Positions 36,915 through 46,000 of a DNA stretch of 64,000 nt are shown piece by piece. The notes beneath the pieces are model-generated. The model was not told the origin of the DNA. It made no database searches and saw only the letters and a program-made list of their open reading frames with translations. The position numbers and the translations under genes were made by a program. Source of the stretch: Lewinella sp. IMCC34183 (GTDB taxonomy: Bacteria; Bacteroidota; Bacteroidia; Chitinophagales; Saprospiraceae); assembly GCF_003390915.1 (NCBI RefSeq), contig NZ_QMEM01000010.1:62001-126000 (forward strand), written 5' to 3'. Within the stretch, counting starts at the first letter, position 1. Each line of letters starts with the position of its first letter.

Positions 36915-38379
36915 TACCTACGATTACGCTACCCCCACGGAGATGTACCGCAGCAGCCTGCCTGCCGGCGAATTGCAGGAATTCCGGATCGACCCGGTCG
37001 ACTACCTTGGCATTCCCATCATCAACGTAGACTTCCACGGGGCCGACGGCATCAATGCCAACGGCATCGGCTACGGCCGCAGCCTGCCCGCCGCCCGCCT
37101 GGGGGGCTACGGCGAGCTCTGCGAGGAGTACCATACCCTGGCCGGATTTGAGCAGTTGCTTATGCGCGAGGGCAGCTACCGCGAACTGGTCGCCGCACTG
37201 GGCGAAGACCGCGTCGTGGACCCGCTGACGCTGGTGCTCTCGGCCGGCAGCCCTTACCACGCCGACTATCCGCTGCGGTGGTCGCCGGTCGAGCGGCTGA
37301 CGGACGGGGAGACCTGCTGGGTGCCCGCGGAATTCGTGGCCTGTACCAACGGACAGGTCGATTACCCCAACCGCCTCATCACGGCGATCCGCAACGGCAG
37401 CGGGGCCGGCGATACCGAGGTGCGGGCCCTGCTGCACGGGACGCTGGAGCTGCTGCAGCGTGACGGCAACGCCGACTGCTTCCGCGCGCTGGACCGCGGC
37501 CTGGTGATCGACCCGGCGACCCTGCCGGAGGACTGCCGCGCCCTCATAAGGGAACTCGCCGACCGGGGCCTGCACGTCACCTGCAAGCTGGCCCGCGTGA
37601 CCTGCGGCTGCGTCAGCGTGTACGCCGTGGGGGACGACCGCACGGACGACGGCTTCCCCCTCGGCGTGACCGCTACCGGCGAGGGCGCGGACACCGACTA
37701 CCGCGTCGCCCTGCTAAAGGCCATCACGGAATGCGCCAGCAGCCACACCCGCAAGCGCTTCGACAACGTACCCTGGCCGAAGAAAGAAGCGACCATACCG
37801 CCGGGCTTCCGCGAGCGGCAGCTCGGTATGCTCGACCTGGACACCGAAGAGCCCCGGGCACTCCGGGCCATGGTCGATTGGCTGAACGAGGGCCGCGCGG
37901 CCCTGCGCGACAAACTTGACGACAACGTATTCCTGCACCGGGAGACCATTGACTGCCGCGACCTGCCCGCCCACTCCTTTGCCGACCAGTCCGCCCAATG
38001 GGCCTACGTGATGGACCAGCTGGCGCAGGAAGGACTGACGCCCTACGTATTTCGCTCTCCGACCACTGGCGGCCGCTGCCACGTCACCAAGGTCATCGTA
38101 CCGGGCATCGAGCAAGAACTGGGCAGCTACCACCGCCTGGGTGAGCGGGGCGTACGCCGGCTGCTGGAGCGCGACGACATTACCCTTATCGCCCGCGAAG
38201 ACGGCCCGGGCCGTAAACAAGTACGGCTGACAGCAGCGGCCGAGAAACGGCTCGGCGGCCCGGTCTGGCTGGAAACCGACCGCCTCGACGCCCGCATCGA
38301 GCCCGTCTACGCCCTTTACCGCGAGCCCAGCGCCCACGCCGCCCGCTACGCCATCGACAGCGGCTACTTCGATTCCTGA
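36907..38379 (+). CDS. YcaO family ATP-dependent cyclodehydratase-like enzyme
   Basis: The 490-residue protein shows the YcaO ATP-binding elements: GIGYGRSLPAARLGG then GELCEEYHT (about 53-75), RNGSGAGDTEVRALLHG (from about 162) running into LELLQRD (Glu181, Gln184, Arg185), and TGEGADTDYRVALLKAITE (Glu275). YcaO enzymes activate a peptide amide with ATP to form azoles, thioamides or amidines. Here the usual ER pair is QR, no PxPxP terminus is present, and no precursor peptide, E1-like partner or TfuA is nearby. The substrate may therefore be a small amide on the sugar-inositol scaffold. It overlaps the preceding gene by 8 bases. Confidence 0.85.
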   Translation: MPNTYDYATPTEMYRSSLPAGELQEFRIDPVDYLGIPIINVDFHGADGINANGIGYGRSLPAARLGGYGELCEEYHTLAGFEQLLMREGSYRELVAALGEDRVVDPLTLVLSAGSPYHADYPLRWSPVERLTDGETCWVPAEFVACTNGQVDYPNRLITAIRNGSGAGDTEVRALLHGTLELLQRDGNADCFRALDRGLVIDPATLPEDCRALIRELADRGLHVTCKLARVTCGCVSVYAVGDDRTDDGFPLGVTATGEGADTDYRVALLKAITECASSHTRKRFDNVPWPKKEATIPPGFRERQLGMLDLDTEEPRALRAMVDWLNEGRAALRDKLDDNVFLHRETIDCRDLPAHSFADQSAQWAYVMDQLAQEGLTPYVFRSPTTGGRCHVTKVIVPGIEQELGSYHRLGERGVRRLLERDDITLIAREDGPGRKQVRLTAAAEKRLGGPVWLETDRLDARIEPVYALYREPSAHAARYAIDSGYFDS

Positions 38380-38421
38380 CCCCCCATCAGTCCATCCGTC
38401 CTTTCCTACACGACCACGATC

Positions 38422-39717
38422 ATGCGCATCTGCTTCATTTCCCGCCGTTACTTCCCTGCCGTTTCCGGCATGAGCGTCTACGCCCGCAACCTCACCCACG
38501 CCCTGGCCGAGCGGGGCCACGAGGTGGTCATGATCAGCCAGTACCGCGAGGACCCCACCGGGGTGGAGATCTACGGCGGCGGGCCGCCCCCCAAAGAGCC
38601 CTGGATGGAGGTGCACGGCCTGCGCAGCACGGGGGAAGAACTCGGGGCGGAAGCTCCCCCGGCCGACTTCGAGTCTGACCTGCGGGCGATGGCCGACCTC
38701 GCCGAGCAACTGCACGCGAACAAGCCCTTCGACGTGGTCCACGCCCAGTACGCCTACCCCACCGGGCTGGCGGCACTGGAGGTGAGCCGCCGCCTCGGCA
38801 TCCCCAATGTAGTGAGCATCCAGGGGGGCGACGGACACTGGGTCGGCAGCTGCTGCACCACCCACCAGCTGGCCATGGACGCCGTGCTGAACCACAGTAT
38901 GGCCCTGGCGATCGGCTGCAACAGCTTCCGCGACGAGGTGGTGGAAAACCACGGTACCGATCCCGCGCGCTTTACCATCGTACCCGGCGCGACCAACGTC
39001 GACCAGTTCACGCCCCGCGGGGCCGCCCATCCGAACCTCATCGACAGCGTCGTGGCCCTGGGTGAACTGCGCGAACCGGCGCGCCTGCTGTACCACGGGC
39101 GGGTGGATAAGCGGAAGGGCAGCCTGGACTTCATCCGCTGCGGGGCCCGCCTGGTGGAGGAGGGGTACGACGTGAGTCTCACCGTGAGCGGCATCGGACC
39201 CGACTTCGCCGAAACCCGTCAACTTGCGCTGGAGCTGGGGCTGGGTGACCGCTGCTCCTTCCCCGGCGAGGCCGACTACGCCGACGCGCCGGCCCGCTAC
39301 CACGCCGGCGACATCTTCCTGAGCCCCACCTACGCCGAGGGCTTTTCCAATACCATCCTGGAGGCGATGGCGAGCGGATTGCCCATCGTGAGCACCCGCA
39401 CCGTGGGCGTGGTCGACTGCCTGCGCGACGGGGAGAACGCCCTGCTCGTCGAAGCCGGTGACCTCGAGGCGCTGACCGCCGCCACCCGTCGCCTGCTCGA
39501 CGACGAGCAACTGCGCTTCGACCTGGCCCGCGTCGCCTACCGCGAGGTGCGCGACAAGTACAGCTGGCCGGTCGTGGCCGAGCAGATCGAGACGGTGTAC
39601 CAGACCCTATTAGACCAACCGGTCGACCGCAGCTGGACCGACATCATCACCGCCGGGGCCAGCGTAGCGGACGCCGACCTGAGTTGTCGCTTCCGCACCC
39701 AACCCCACCTGCTGTGA
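38422..39717 (+). CDS. GT4 family glycosyltransferase (MshA/BshA-like)
   Basis: The 431-residue retaining GT-B enzyme has an N-terminal RRYFPAVSGMSVYARNL acceptor region with Gly-rich loop, the YHGRVDKRKGSLDFI donor-domain start and the EX7E signature EGFSNTILE (about 306-314) followed by MASGLPIVST. This is the family of MshA (GlcNAc onto inositol phosphate), BshA (GlcNAc onto malate) and PIG-A. With inositol-phosphate synthase at the head of the operon and a PIG-L deacetylase right behind, a GlcNAc-inositol product is the natural inference. The stop overlaps the PIG-L start (GTGA). Confidence 0.88.
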   Translation: MRICFISRRYFPAVSGMSVYARNLTHALAERGHEVVMISQYREDPTGVEIYGGGPPPKEPWMEVHGLRSTGEELGAEAPPADFESDLRAMADLAEQLHANKPFDVVHAQYAYPTGLAALEVSRRLGIPNVVSIQGGDGHWVGSCCTTHQLAMDAVLNHSMALAIGCNSFRDEVVENHGTDPARFTIVPGATNVDQFTPRGAAHPNLIDSVVALGELREPARLLYHGRVDKRKGSLDFIRCGARLVEEGYDVSLTVSGIGPDFAETRQLALELGLGDRCSFPGEADYADAPARYHAGDIFLSPTYAEGFSNTILEAMASGLPIVSTRTVGVVDCLRDGENALLVEAGDLEALTAATRRLLDDEQLRFDLARVAYREVRDKYSWPVVAEQIETVYQTLLDQPVDRSWTDIITAGASVADADLSCRFRTQPHLL

Positions 39718-40415
39718 TCCTGGCCCTGAGCCCCCACCTCGACGACGTGGTCTTTTCCTGCGGCGGCTACCTATACGACAAAGTTCAGGCGGGGACGCGG
39801 GTGCAGTGCGTGACCATATTCACGGCAACGGTGCCGGTACTGAGCGAATTTGCTTTGGCGTGCCGCCTTGATAAGGAGCTGGACGGCACGGTGGACTACA
39901 TGGCGCTGCGGCGAGCCGAGGACCGGAACGCAAGTGCCCTGCTGGGGATCGATCCCCTGCACTGGGAATTTGCCGAGGCGCCCCACCGCGGGTACGTTTC
40001 CGCCCCCGACCTCTTCGCCGGCGTGCACGATGACGACCCGCTGGAGCGCGCGCGGCTGGACCAAAAAATTCGGGAGCACCTAGCCGATGCCCCGTACACC
40101 GAGGTGTTGTATCCCTACGGGGCGGGCAATCACGCCGATCACCTGCAGCTTATCGCGGCGGTGGAGCGCGTTCGTCCGGCCTTTCCGGCGGTCCGCTTCC
40201 GGCGCTACTACGATATGCCCTACGCCGCCCGGTTCCGGGACCGCTACCCGGAACTCGGGGAGACGGTCCCGGCTTACCCGCTGGGCGACGCTACCCTGCG
40301 GCAAAAACTGGCGGCGTGTGCGGCCTACGCTAGCCAATTGGGCTTCCAGTTTGGAGACCGTGCGGGGATGGAAGCAACGTTGGGACTGGTGGAGTACCTT
40401 ATCTACGTCCGCTAG
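39714..40415 (+). CDS. PIG-L family zinc deacetylase (MshB/BshB-like)
   Basis: The 233-residue protein opens LALSPHLDDVVFSCGG, the PIG-L zinc/catalytic motif (His8, Asp10, Asp11; the usual PHPDDE has diverged to PHLDDV), and contains GNHADH at about 138-143, supplying the third ligand. These enzymes remove the N-acetyl group from GlcNAc conjugates (GlcNAc-inositol, GlcNAc-malate, GlcNAc-PI). GTG at 39714 overlaps the glycosyltransferase stop and puts the motif at the usual N-terminal position; a TTG at 39684 is possible. It is the last gene of the seven-gene operon. Confidence 0.87.
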   Translation: MILALSPHLDDVVFSCGGYLYDKVQAGTRVQCVTIFTATVPVLSEFALACRLDKELDGTVDYMALRRAEDRNASALLGIDPLHWEFAEAPHRGYVSAPDLFAGVHDDDPLERARLDQKIREHLADAPYTEVLYPYGAGNHADHLQLIAAVERVRPAFPAVRFRRYYDMPYAARFRDRYPELGETVPAYPLGDATLRQKLAACAAYASQLGFQFGDRAGMEATLGLVEYLIYVR

Positions 40416-40612
40416 GGACCGGTAACTCACTCCCCCCGCACCCGCGCACCGCCGCCCCGCGAGCTGGTGGACGGCACGGAGAGGGTTTCTCTGTCGCGTT
40501 AGTCCTGCGGGTATCCGCGCCCGGGCGGAGCGCCTCCGCGTCGACGTAGTCGCTCTGCGGTGAACCACCAAGTAGCAATTAATCCGGTACTTAGCAGTCT
40601 CAACGTGTGCCC

Positions 40613-41518
40613 ATGCCCCGCTTTATTTCCTGTCTCCTTTTCCTGCTACCCCTCGTCCTGTGCACCTGCGCGCGGCCGACGGCCCCCGACACTACCCTGC
40701 CCCGCGAAACGGGGGAATGGACCTCCCTCATCGATCCGGAACTTTCGGACTGGGACACCTACCTGAGTTTCAAGCACCAACTGGGCTACGACGGCTCGGC
40801 GCCGGTCGACGAAGCCGGGAACCCGATCGCGCCCATCGGGATGAACCCGACGGGCTACGACGTATTCACCACCGTGCAGGAGGACGGGGCCGACGTGATC
40901 CGCGTCAGCGGCGAATACTACGGTTGCCTGATCTCGAAGGAAGAATACGCCGACTACCACCTGCAGGTGAAGTTCCGCTGGGGCGATAGGAAGTGGGTAC
41001 CCCGCCGGGACCTGCTTAAGGACTCCGGCGTGCTGTACCACTCCATCGGCCCTCCCGGCGCGGAGCACTGGCGGACCTGGATGCTCTCCCAGGAATTCCA
41101 GATCATGGAGGGCCACACCGGCGACTACTGGAACCAGGCCTCCTCCGCCATGAACATCCGGGCCTATACCCCGGAGTACCTGATGAACCCCATGGCCGAC
41201 GCTACCCAGGACTACCTCCACATCGGTACCGGCGGACCCTATAAGAACTACTGCCTGCGCAGCAACAACTACGAGAATCCCCACGGCGAGTGGAACACCC
41301 TGGACCTGATCTGCTACGAAGACAAGGCCCTGCACATCGTGAACGGAGAGGTGGTCATGATCCTGAAAGACTCCCGCTACGTCAACGATGCCGGGGAGGT
41401 AGTGCCCCTCACCAGGGGAAAGCTACAGCTGCAGAGCGAGGCGGCGGAGGTATTTTACAAGGACATCCGGATCACCCCGCTGGAGCGGCTGGATCCTGCC
41501 TACGCGGCTTACTTCTGA
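40613..41518 (+). CDS. DUF1080 (3-keto-disaccharide hydrolase-like) lipoprotein
   Basis: The 301-residue protein has a lipoprotein signal (LVLCTCARP; likely Cys near 19) and one DUF1080 concanavalin-like domain. It opens EWTSLIDPELSDWDTYLSFK and includes KFRWGD, DSGVLYHSIG, a QEFQIMEGHTGDYW edge and EWNTLDLICY plus GKLQLQSEAAEVFYKDIRI at the end. Members hydrolyse 3-keto-glycosides made by Gfo/Idh oxidoreductases. It lies 197 bases after the PIG-L gene on the same strand, so a link to that cluster is possible but not shown. ATG 40613 is chosen over a GTG six bases upstream. Confidence 0.87.
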   Translation: MPRFISCLLFLLPLVLCTCARPTAPDTTLPRETGEWTSLIDPELSDWDTYLSFKHQLGYDGSAPVDEAGNPIAPIGMNPTGYDVFTTVQEDGADVIRVSGEYYGCLISKEEYADYHLQVKFRWGDRKWVPRRDLLKDSGVLYHSIGPPGAEHWRTWMLSQEFQIMEGHTGDYWNQASSAMNIRAYTPEYLMNPMADATQDYLHIGTGGPYKNYCLRSNNYENPHGEWNTLDLICYEDKALHIVNGEVVMILKDSRYVNDAGEVVPLTRGKLQLQSEAAEVFYKDIRITPLERLDPAYAAYF

Positions 41519-41576
41519 CCTCGCCTGAGGCTCCGGGACTCCCCCCGCACCGCCGCCCTACGGTATATTGGACGCC

Positions 41577-42635
41577 ATGAATAAGCTATTCCCTCTCCTG
41601 CTGCTGCTCGCGGCCTGCGGTACGCCCAAACCGGAGCCGGCTACCGCTACCGCCGCACAGGCAGACATGGCCGCTTACCTGATGACCTACTTCAAGGACA
41701 ACGACCACAGCCTCCACTTCGCGCTGAGTACGGACGGCTACACCTTCACCGACGTCAACGGCGGGGAAGCGGTCATCGGCGGCGACTCGATCGCCAGCCA
41801 GCGGGGCATCCGCGACCCGCACATCACGCGGGGACCGGACGGCGCCTTCTACGTGGCCATGACCGACCTGCACCTCTTTGCCCGGCGCCTGGGCTACCGG
41901 GAAACCACCTGGGAGCGGCCGGAGGAACAGTACGGCTGGGGGAATAACCGCGGCTTCGTACTGATGAAGTCGCACGACCTGATCGACTGGACCCACCACA
42001 ACTTCATCTTCGAGGAGGCCTTTCCGGAGCTGGGCCCGATCGGCTCCACCTGGGCGCCGCAGACCATCTACGACCCCGAGGAGGACAAGATGATGCTCTA
42101 CTTCACCATGCGCCTCGGCAACGGGAAGACCAAGATGTACTACGCCTACACCGACGACGACTTCACGCGGGCGGTGACCCGGCCCGAACTCATTTTCGAA
42201 TACCCCGACACGAATATCCAGGTGCTGGACGCCGACATTATCCGGATGCCCGACGGGCGCTACTGCATGACCTACGTGGCCCAGGAACAGCCGGGCGGCA
42301 TCAAGAAAGCCGTCTCCGACCACATCAACCGCGGGTACGTCTACGAATCCGAGATGGTCGACCGCGAACCCGGCGCCTGCGAAGCACCGAATATGTGGCA
42401 GCGGATCGGGGAGGAGGAATACGTGCTGATGTACGACGTCTTCAGCGTGGACCCCCACAATTTCGGCTTCGTTGAAACGACCGACTTCGTTACCTGGGAA
42501 GGCATCGGCCACTTCAACGAGGGGGTGATGAAGACGACGAATTTTACCTCTCCGAAGCACGGGGCGGTGGTGCAGCTCACGCGGAAGGAGGCCACCACGC
42601 TGGCCACGCACTGGGGGATGCCGCTCGAATTCTAA
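41577..42635 (+). CDS. GH43-like glycoside hydrolase lipoprotein
   Basis: The 352-residue protein has a lipoprotein signal (LLLAACGTP, Cys near 14) and one five-bladed beta-propeller of the GH43 type: GIRDPHITRGPDGAFYVAMTD near the N-terminus with the likely base Asp, WAPQTIYDPEEDKMMLYFTM, then DADIIRMPDGRYCMTYV and GACEAPNMWQ carrying a likely acid Glu. It closely resembles the first half of the tandem GH43 protein at 60079-62241, so the two are paralogues. Substrates are probably arabinose- or xylose-containing glycans. ATG 41577. Confidence 0.85.
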   Translation: MNKLFPLLLLLAACGTPKPEPATATAAQADMAAYLMTYFKDNDHSLHFALSTDGYTFTDVNGGEAVIGGDSIASQRGIRDPHITRGPDGAFYVAMTDLHLFARRLGYRETTWERPEEQYGWGNNRGFVLMKSHDLIDWTHHNFIFEEAFPELGPIGSTWAPQTIYDPEEDKMMLYFTMRLGNGKTKMYYAYTDDDFTRAVTRPELIFEYPDTNIQVLDADIIRMPDGRYCMTYVAQEQPGGIKKAVSDHINRGYVYESEMVDREPGACEAPNMWQRIGEEEYVLMYDVFSVDPHNFGFVETTDFVTWEGIGHFNEGVMKTTNFTSPKHGAVVQLTRKEATTLATHWGMPLEF

Positions 42636-42671
42636 CCCCCCTCGTTTGTAACGGCCGGGGTTGGAGGTTGG

Positions 42672-43532
42672 TTACCGGATCGAGGTGTGGCCGTCCATGG
42701 AGTGATCCAGGTCGAGGTCCGTCGCGGGTTGCTGCTTGAAGGATTTCGCGGCCTGGTCCCCGACGGGCCCCTTGCCGATGGTAATTCCTCCGTCGACCAT
42801 GTATACGGCGCCGGTCACGTAGCTGGCCTCGTCCGAAGCCAGGAAGAGGTAGACGTTGGCTACTTCCTCCGGCGTGCCCCGGCGGCCCATCAGGTTGGCC
42901 TGGTTGTTGAGCTTCTCCATCTTCTTGTCCATGGGGCCGGTCTCCTTGTGCGTCCAGGCCGTATCGATGGGTCCGGGTCCGACGATGTTGCAGCGTACCC
43001 CGTAGGCGGCCTGCTCGCCCGCGACCCCCTTGGCGAAGGCCATCACGAAGCCTTTGGTGCCGCCGTACGGCGTGTTCTGGGGGATACCTAGCACACCGGC
43101 CTCGGAGCCCGCGCATACGATGTTGCCCTTCGTCTTCTGGAGCTCGGGCAGGGCCGCCTTGGTCATCACGAAAACGGAGCGCACGTTGTTGCGGAGCATG
43201 TAGTCGAAGCCTTCCTCGGTATAGTCGGTCAGTTCGTTGGTCTCTACGAATACCCCGGCGTTGTTGATCAGGATGTCCAGCTTTCCGTACTCGTTGACGG
43301 CGGTCTTCACGCAGTCGGTGGCCGCCTGGAGGGTGGTAAGATCCCCCTTGAACGGCAGCGCGCTGCCCCCGGCGGTACGAATATCGGCGGCTACGTCGTC
43401 GACCGGGTCTTCCGGCAGGCCGGCGACGATCACCCGCGCGCCTTCGCGGGCAAATAGTTTGGCGATGGCTTCGCCGATGCCGGCTCCGCCGCCGGTCACG
43501 ATTGCTACTCTATCTTTCAGTCGGGTTCCCAT
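42672..43532 (-). CDS. SDR family NAD(P)-dependent oxidoreductase
   Basis: This 286-residue short-chain dehydrogenase has the Rossmann TGGGAGIGEAIAK (about 13-25), NNAGVFVETN, the catalytic YGGTK (Tyr and Lys) preceded by GSEAG, and the PGPIDTAW loop of classical SDRs. A C-terminal extension of about 30 polar residues (after VDGGITIGKGPVG) exceeds the usual 250-residue length. It probably oxidises a sugar or sugar alcohol; the substrate is unknown. It is transcribed convergently toward the GH43 gene and in the same direction as the upstream GH127 gene, 101 bases away. Confidence 0.88.
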   Translation of the reverse strand: MGTRLKDRVAIVTGGGAGIGEAIAKLFAREGARVIVAGLPEDPVDDVAADIRTAGGSALPFKGDLTTLQAATDCVKTAVNEYGKLDILINNAGVFVETNELTDYTEEGFDYMLRNNVRSVFVMTKAALPELQKTKGNIVCAGSEAGVLGIPQNTPYGGTKGFVMAFAKGVAGEQAAYGVRCNIVGPGPIDTAWTHKETGPMDKKMEKLNNQANLMGRRGTPEEVANVYLFLASDEASYVTGAVYMVDGGITIGKGPVGDQAAKSFKQQPATDLDLDHSMDGHTSIR

Positions 43533-43633
43533 AATTTTCTGATTTTAGGTTTCTTATCCTACGTATCGGGCCAATATGGAGTTCGGAACCAGCAGCCTTT
43601 TGGAAACATCCTGTTACCAAGCCGCCAGCCCCC

Positions 43634-46000
43634 TTATCGCAGAAGGCGGACATCGAAAATCGATGCCGTAGTACTTCCCGGCGCGGCTTCGAAGCGAACC
43701 GTGATCCCGTCGGCAACCGCGCGATCGGTCACCGCGGCGGGCAGCTCGTATTCGCGGGTGTAGAAGACCGGGGCGAGATCGTCCTGCAGGTCTACCGTAG
43801 CTACCTTTTTGCCGTTCACGACCAAGTCAAAGGAACGGTCGCGTTCGCCACCGAAGAAGGTGAGCTGTAGCCGCCGGCCCACGCCCTCCGGGTCACTGAG
43901 CGTATAGGCAAAGTAATCCCGCGTATTACGGTACAGGCGCCCTTCGCGGATGCCGCTGCGGTCCTTTTCCCCGGTATAGTCGTGTTCTACCTCGGGTTGC
44001 TGCTCGCCGGGGATCACCCGGTCCACGGTGCGCTCCTCCAGTTGCTGGCTTTTGGCCGCCTGCTCCTCCTGAAAGGCCTGCCATTCGGCCAGGTCCTCCG
44101 GGGTGGTGACGCGCCAGTAGATCATGTAGCGCGCGTCGTGCAGCCGGTAGAAGGGGATCAGGGTGAGGTCGGAGGCGGTTGCCGGATAGAGCACGTCGGG
44201 CGCGGTGAGTTGCAGGGGGCCGGTATCGGATACCCGGAATGCGTCGACGACCGTAGCGGGGTCACCGAGCAGCACCGGCGCGTCGGCGAGGGGCCGCGTA
44301 GGGCCACTGGCTACGTGGCCCATCCGGGAATCGTCCGCAACCAGCCCTTCGATGTCTTCGGTGCCGGTCTTGGCCGCCATGACCAGGGGGCCGTGTACGA
44401 CCGCGTAGTAGGCGCTCCCATCGGGCAGCCCCTCCAGCCGGGTGCGCATCGGCAGCGACAACACTACCCGGTCGCCGGGTGACCACGTACGGGTGAGCGA
44501 CAGGTAGCCCGCGTGAGAGGTATCCGCCTGCACCGCTTCGCCGTTGACCAGCAGGTCTGGCAGCCCGTCGGTCAGCCAGTCCGGCCGCCGCAGAAGCAGC
44601 GTGAAGCGGGCGGGCTCCTCTCCGTCGATCCGCAGTTCGGTGCGGGCCTCATCGGGGAAGGTATTGGTTTGCGCCACCTGCACGCCCCGCTCCCGCCAGT
44701 CGAGGGTGGAGGGGATATACAGATTGACCAGCAGGGTGTCGGAGCCGTAGTGGGCGTAGATCATCTCCCCGTACTTGGTGTGGTTCTCCAGGCCGGAGCC
44801 GACGCAGCACCACATGGAGGTCTGCGGGGCGGAGTACACCCGGTAGTGTTCGGGCCGCATGGGCGTGAAGTACACGAAGCCGCCCCGGTCGGGGTGCTCG
44901 GAGGACAGAATGTGATTGTACAGTGCGCGCTCGTAGTAGGTCAGGTACCGTTCTCCGCCCTCGGTCTCGTAGAGTTGCTTGCTGAGCCGCAGCATATTGT
45001 AGGTATTGCAGGTTTCGGGCCCCTGCACGTCTTCGATCATCGGCGAAAAGTTGTCGGCGGGGTGGAAGTGCTCCCGGACGCTGTTGCCGCCGATGGCCAC
45101 GGTACGGTTTTCCACGACTTCCGTCCAGAAGTACCGGGCCGCGGCGTGCCAGGCGGTGTCTCCGCTGAGTTCCGCGATCCGCTCGAAGCCGATCACCTTC
45201 GGGATCTGGGTGTTGGCGTGCATGCCGGTGAGCCGGTCCTCGTGCTCCAGCAGCGGATCCAGCAGCTCCCGGTCGGAGAAGCGGCGGGCCAGCTCGAGGT
45301 ACTTGTCATCGCCGGAGATCTCCGCCAAATCGGCGAAGCTTTCGTTCATCCCCCCCGGCTCGGCGTAGAGTATCTCCTGCAGCTGCTCGTCGCTCAGCGG
45401 GGAGAGCAGGTCATGGGCCCACGATCCCAGGGCGAGGAGCATGTCGCGGGCGCGGGCGCTGCCGGCGTAGGTCCAGGCGTCACGCAGGCCGGCGAAGAGC
45501 TTGTGCAGGTTGTAGATGGGCACCCAGCGGTCGTTCAGGGAGAAGCGCTGCGCTTCGATCTGTCCGGCCGCCAGCTCCCGCCACACCTCCCGGGCGTCCG
45601 GCACCCCGCCGACGTAGCCGTCCCCCCCGGCCTCCTGGGCGCGCTGGATGCCGTCGAGCATGTAGTCGAGCCGCATCCGCACGGAATCCGACCCGGTAGC
45701 CGCGTACAGCATCGACAACGCCGAAATGTAGTGGCCGCCGATGTGGCCGCCGAGGCCGCCGGATTCCCAGTTGCCGTACTTCGGTTGGTCGGGGGGAAGC
45801 CCCGCCCCCTCCAGGTAGGGGGCCAGGAGCCGGTCGGGGTCCAGCGCCATGAGGTAGTCGTAATCCCGCTCCTCGGCGTTCAGAAAAGGACTCTCCGCCA
45901 GGCGTACCGCCGAAAGGGGAAAGAGATCGGGGCCGGTAGACTGGCCGGTGAGCACCGGCAGAAAACTGACCGACAAAAGGAGGCTTGCAATGATCTTCAT
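43634..46000 (-). CDS. GH127 beta-L-arabinofuranosidase (DUF1680 family), secreted
   Basis: The 788-residue protein has a signal peptide (ends VLTGQ), the (alpha/alpha)6 GH127 catalytic domain and a beta-sandwich C-terminus. The zinc/nucleophile site is intact: GPETCNTYNML (Glu and Cys near 328-330) and MWCCVGSGLENH (adjacent cysteines near 397). The last ~130 residues resemble the DUF6805-type accessory domain. It releases L-arabinofuranose from arabinan or glycoprotein. ATG 46000 starts the signal peptide. A palindrome, AATTGT-N7-ACAATT, touches the start codon and is shared with the GH43/GH51 operon. Confidence 0.93.
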   Translation of the reverse strand: MKIIASLLLSVSFLPVLTGQSTGPDLFPLSAVRLAESPFLNAEERDYDYLMALDPDRLLAPYLEGAGLPPDQPKYGNWESGGLGGHIGGHYISALSMLYAATGSDSVRMRLDYMLDGIQRAQEAGGDGYVGGVPDAREVWRELAAGQIEAQRFSLNDRWVPIYNLHKLFAGLRDAWTYAGSARARDMLLALGSWAHDLLSPLSDEQLQEILYAEPGGMNESFADLAEISGDDKYLELARRFSDRELLDPLLEHEDRLTGMHANTQIPKVIGFERIAELSGDTAWHAAARYFWTEVVENRTVAIGGNSVREHFHPADNFSPMIEDVQGPETCNTYNMLRLSKQLYETEGGERYLTYYERALYNHILSSEHPDRGGFVYFTPMRPEHYRVYSAPQTSMWCCVGSGLENHTKYGEMIYAHYGSDTLLVNLYIPSTLDWRERGVQVAQTNTFPDEARTELRIDGEEPARFTLLLRRPDWLTDGLPDLLVNGEAVQADTSHAGYLSLTRTWSPGDRVVLSLPMRTRLEGLPDGSAYYAVVHGPLVMAAKTGTEDIEGLVADDSRMGHVASGPTRPLADAPVLLGDPATVVDAFRVSDTGPLQLTAPDVLYPATASDLTLIPFYRLHDARYMIYWRVTTPEDLAEWQAFQEEQAAKSQQLEERTVDRVIPGEQQPEVEHDYTGEKDRSGIREGRLYRNTRDYFAYTLSDPEGVGRRLQLTFFGGERDRSFDLVVNGKKVATVDLQDDLAPVFYTREYELPAAVTDRAVADGITVRFEAAPGSTTASIFDVRLLR

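Noticed and set aside
31779-40415. Standard mycothiol or bacillithiol biosynthesis locus
   Set aside because: No MshC/BshC-type cysteine ligase or MshD acetyltransferase is present, Ino1 argues against the malate-based bacillithiol route, and YcaO, methyltransferase and Gfo/Idh have no place in either pathway.
31779-40415. Bacteroidota inositol-lipid synthesis cluster
   Set aside because: It would need a CDP-alcohol phosphatidyltransferase after the inositol-phosphate synthase; none is encoded here.
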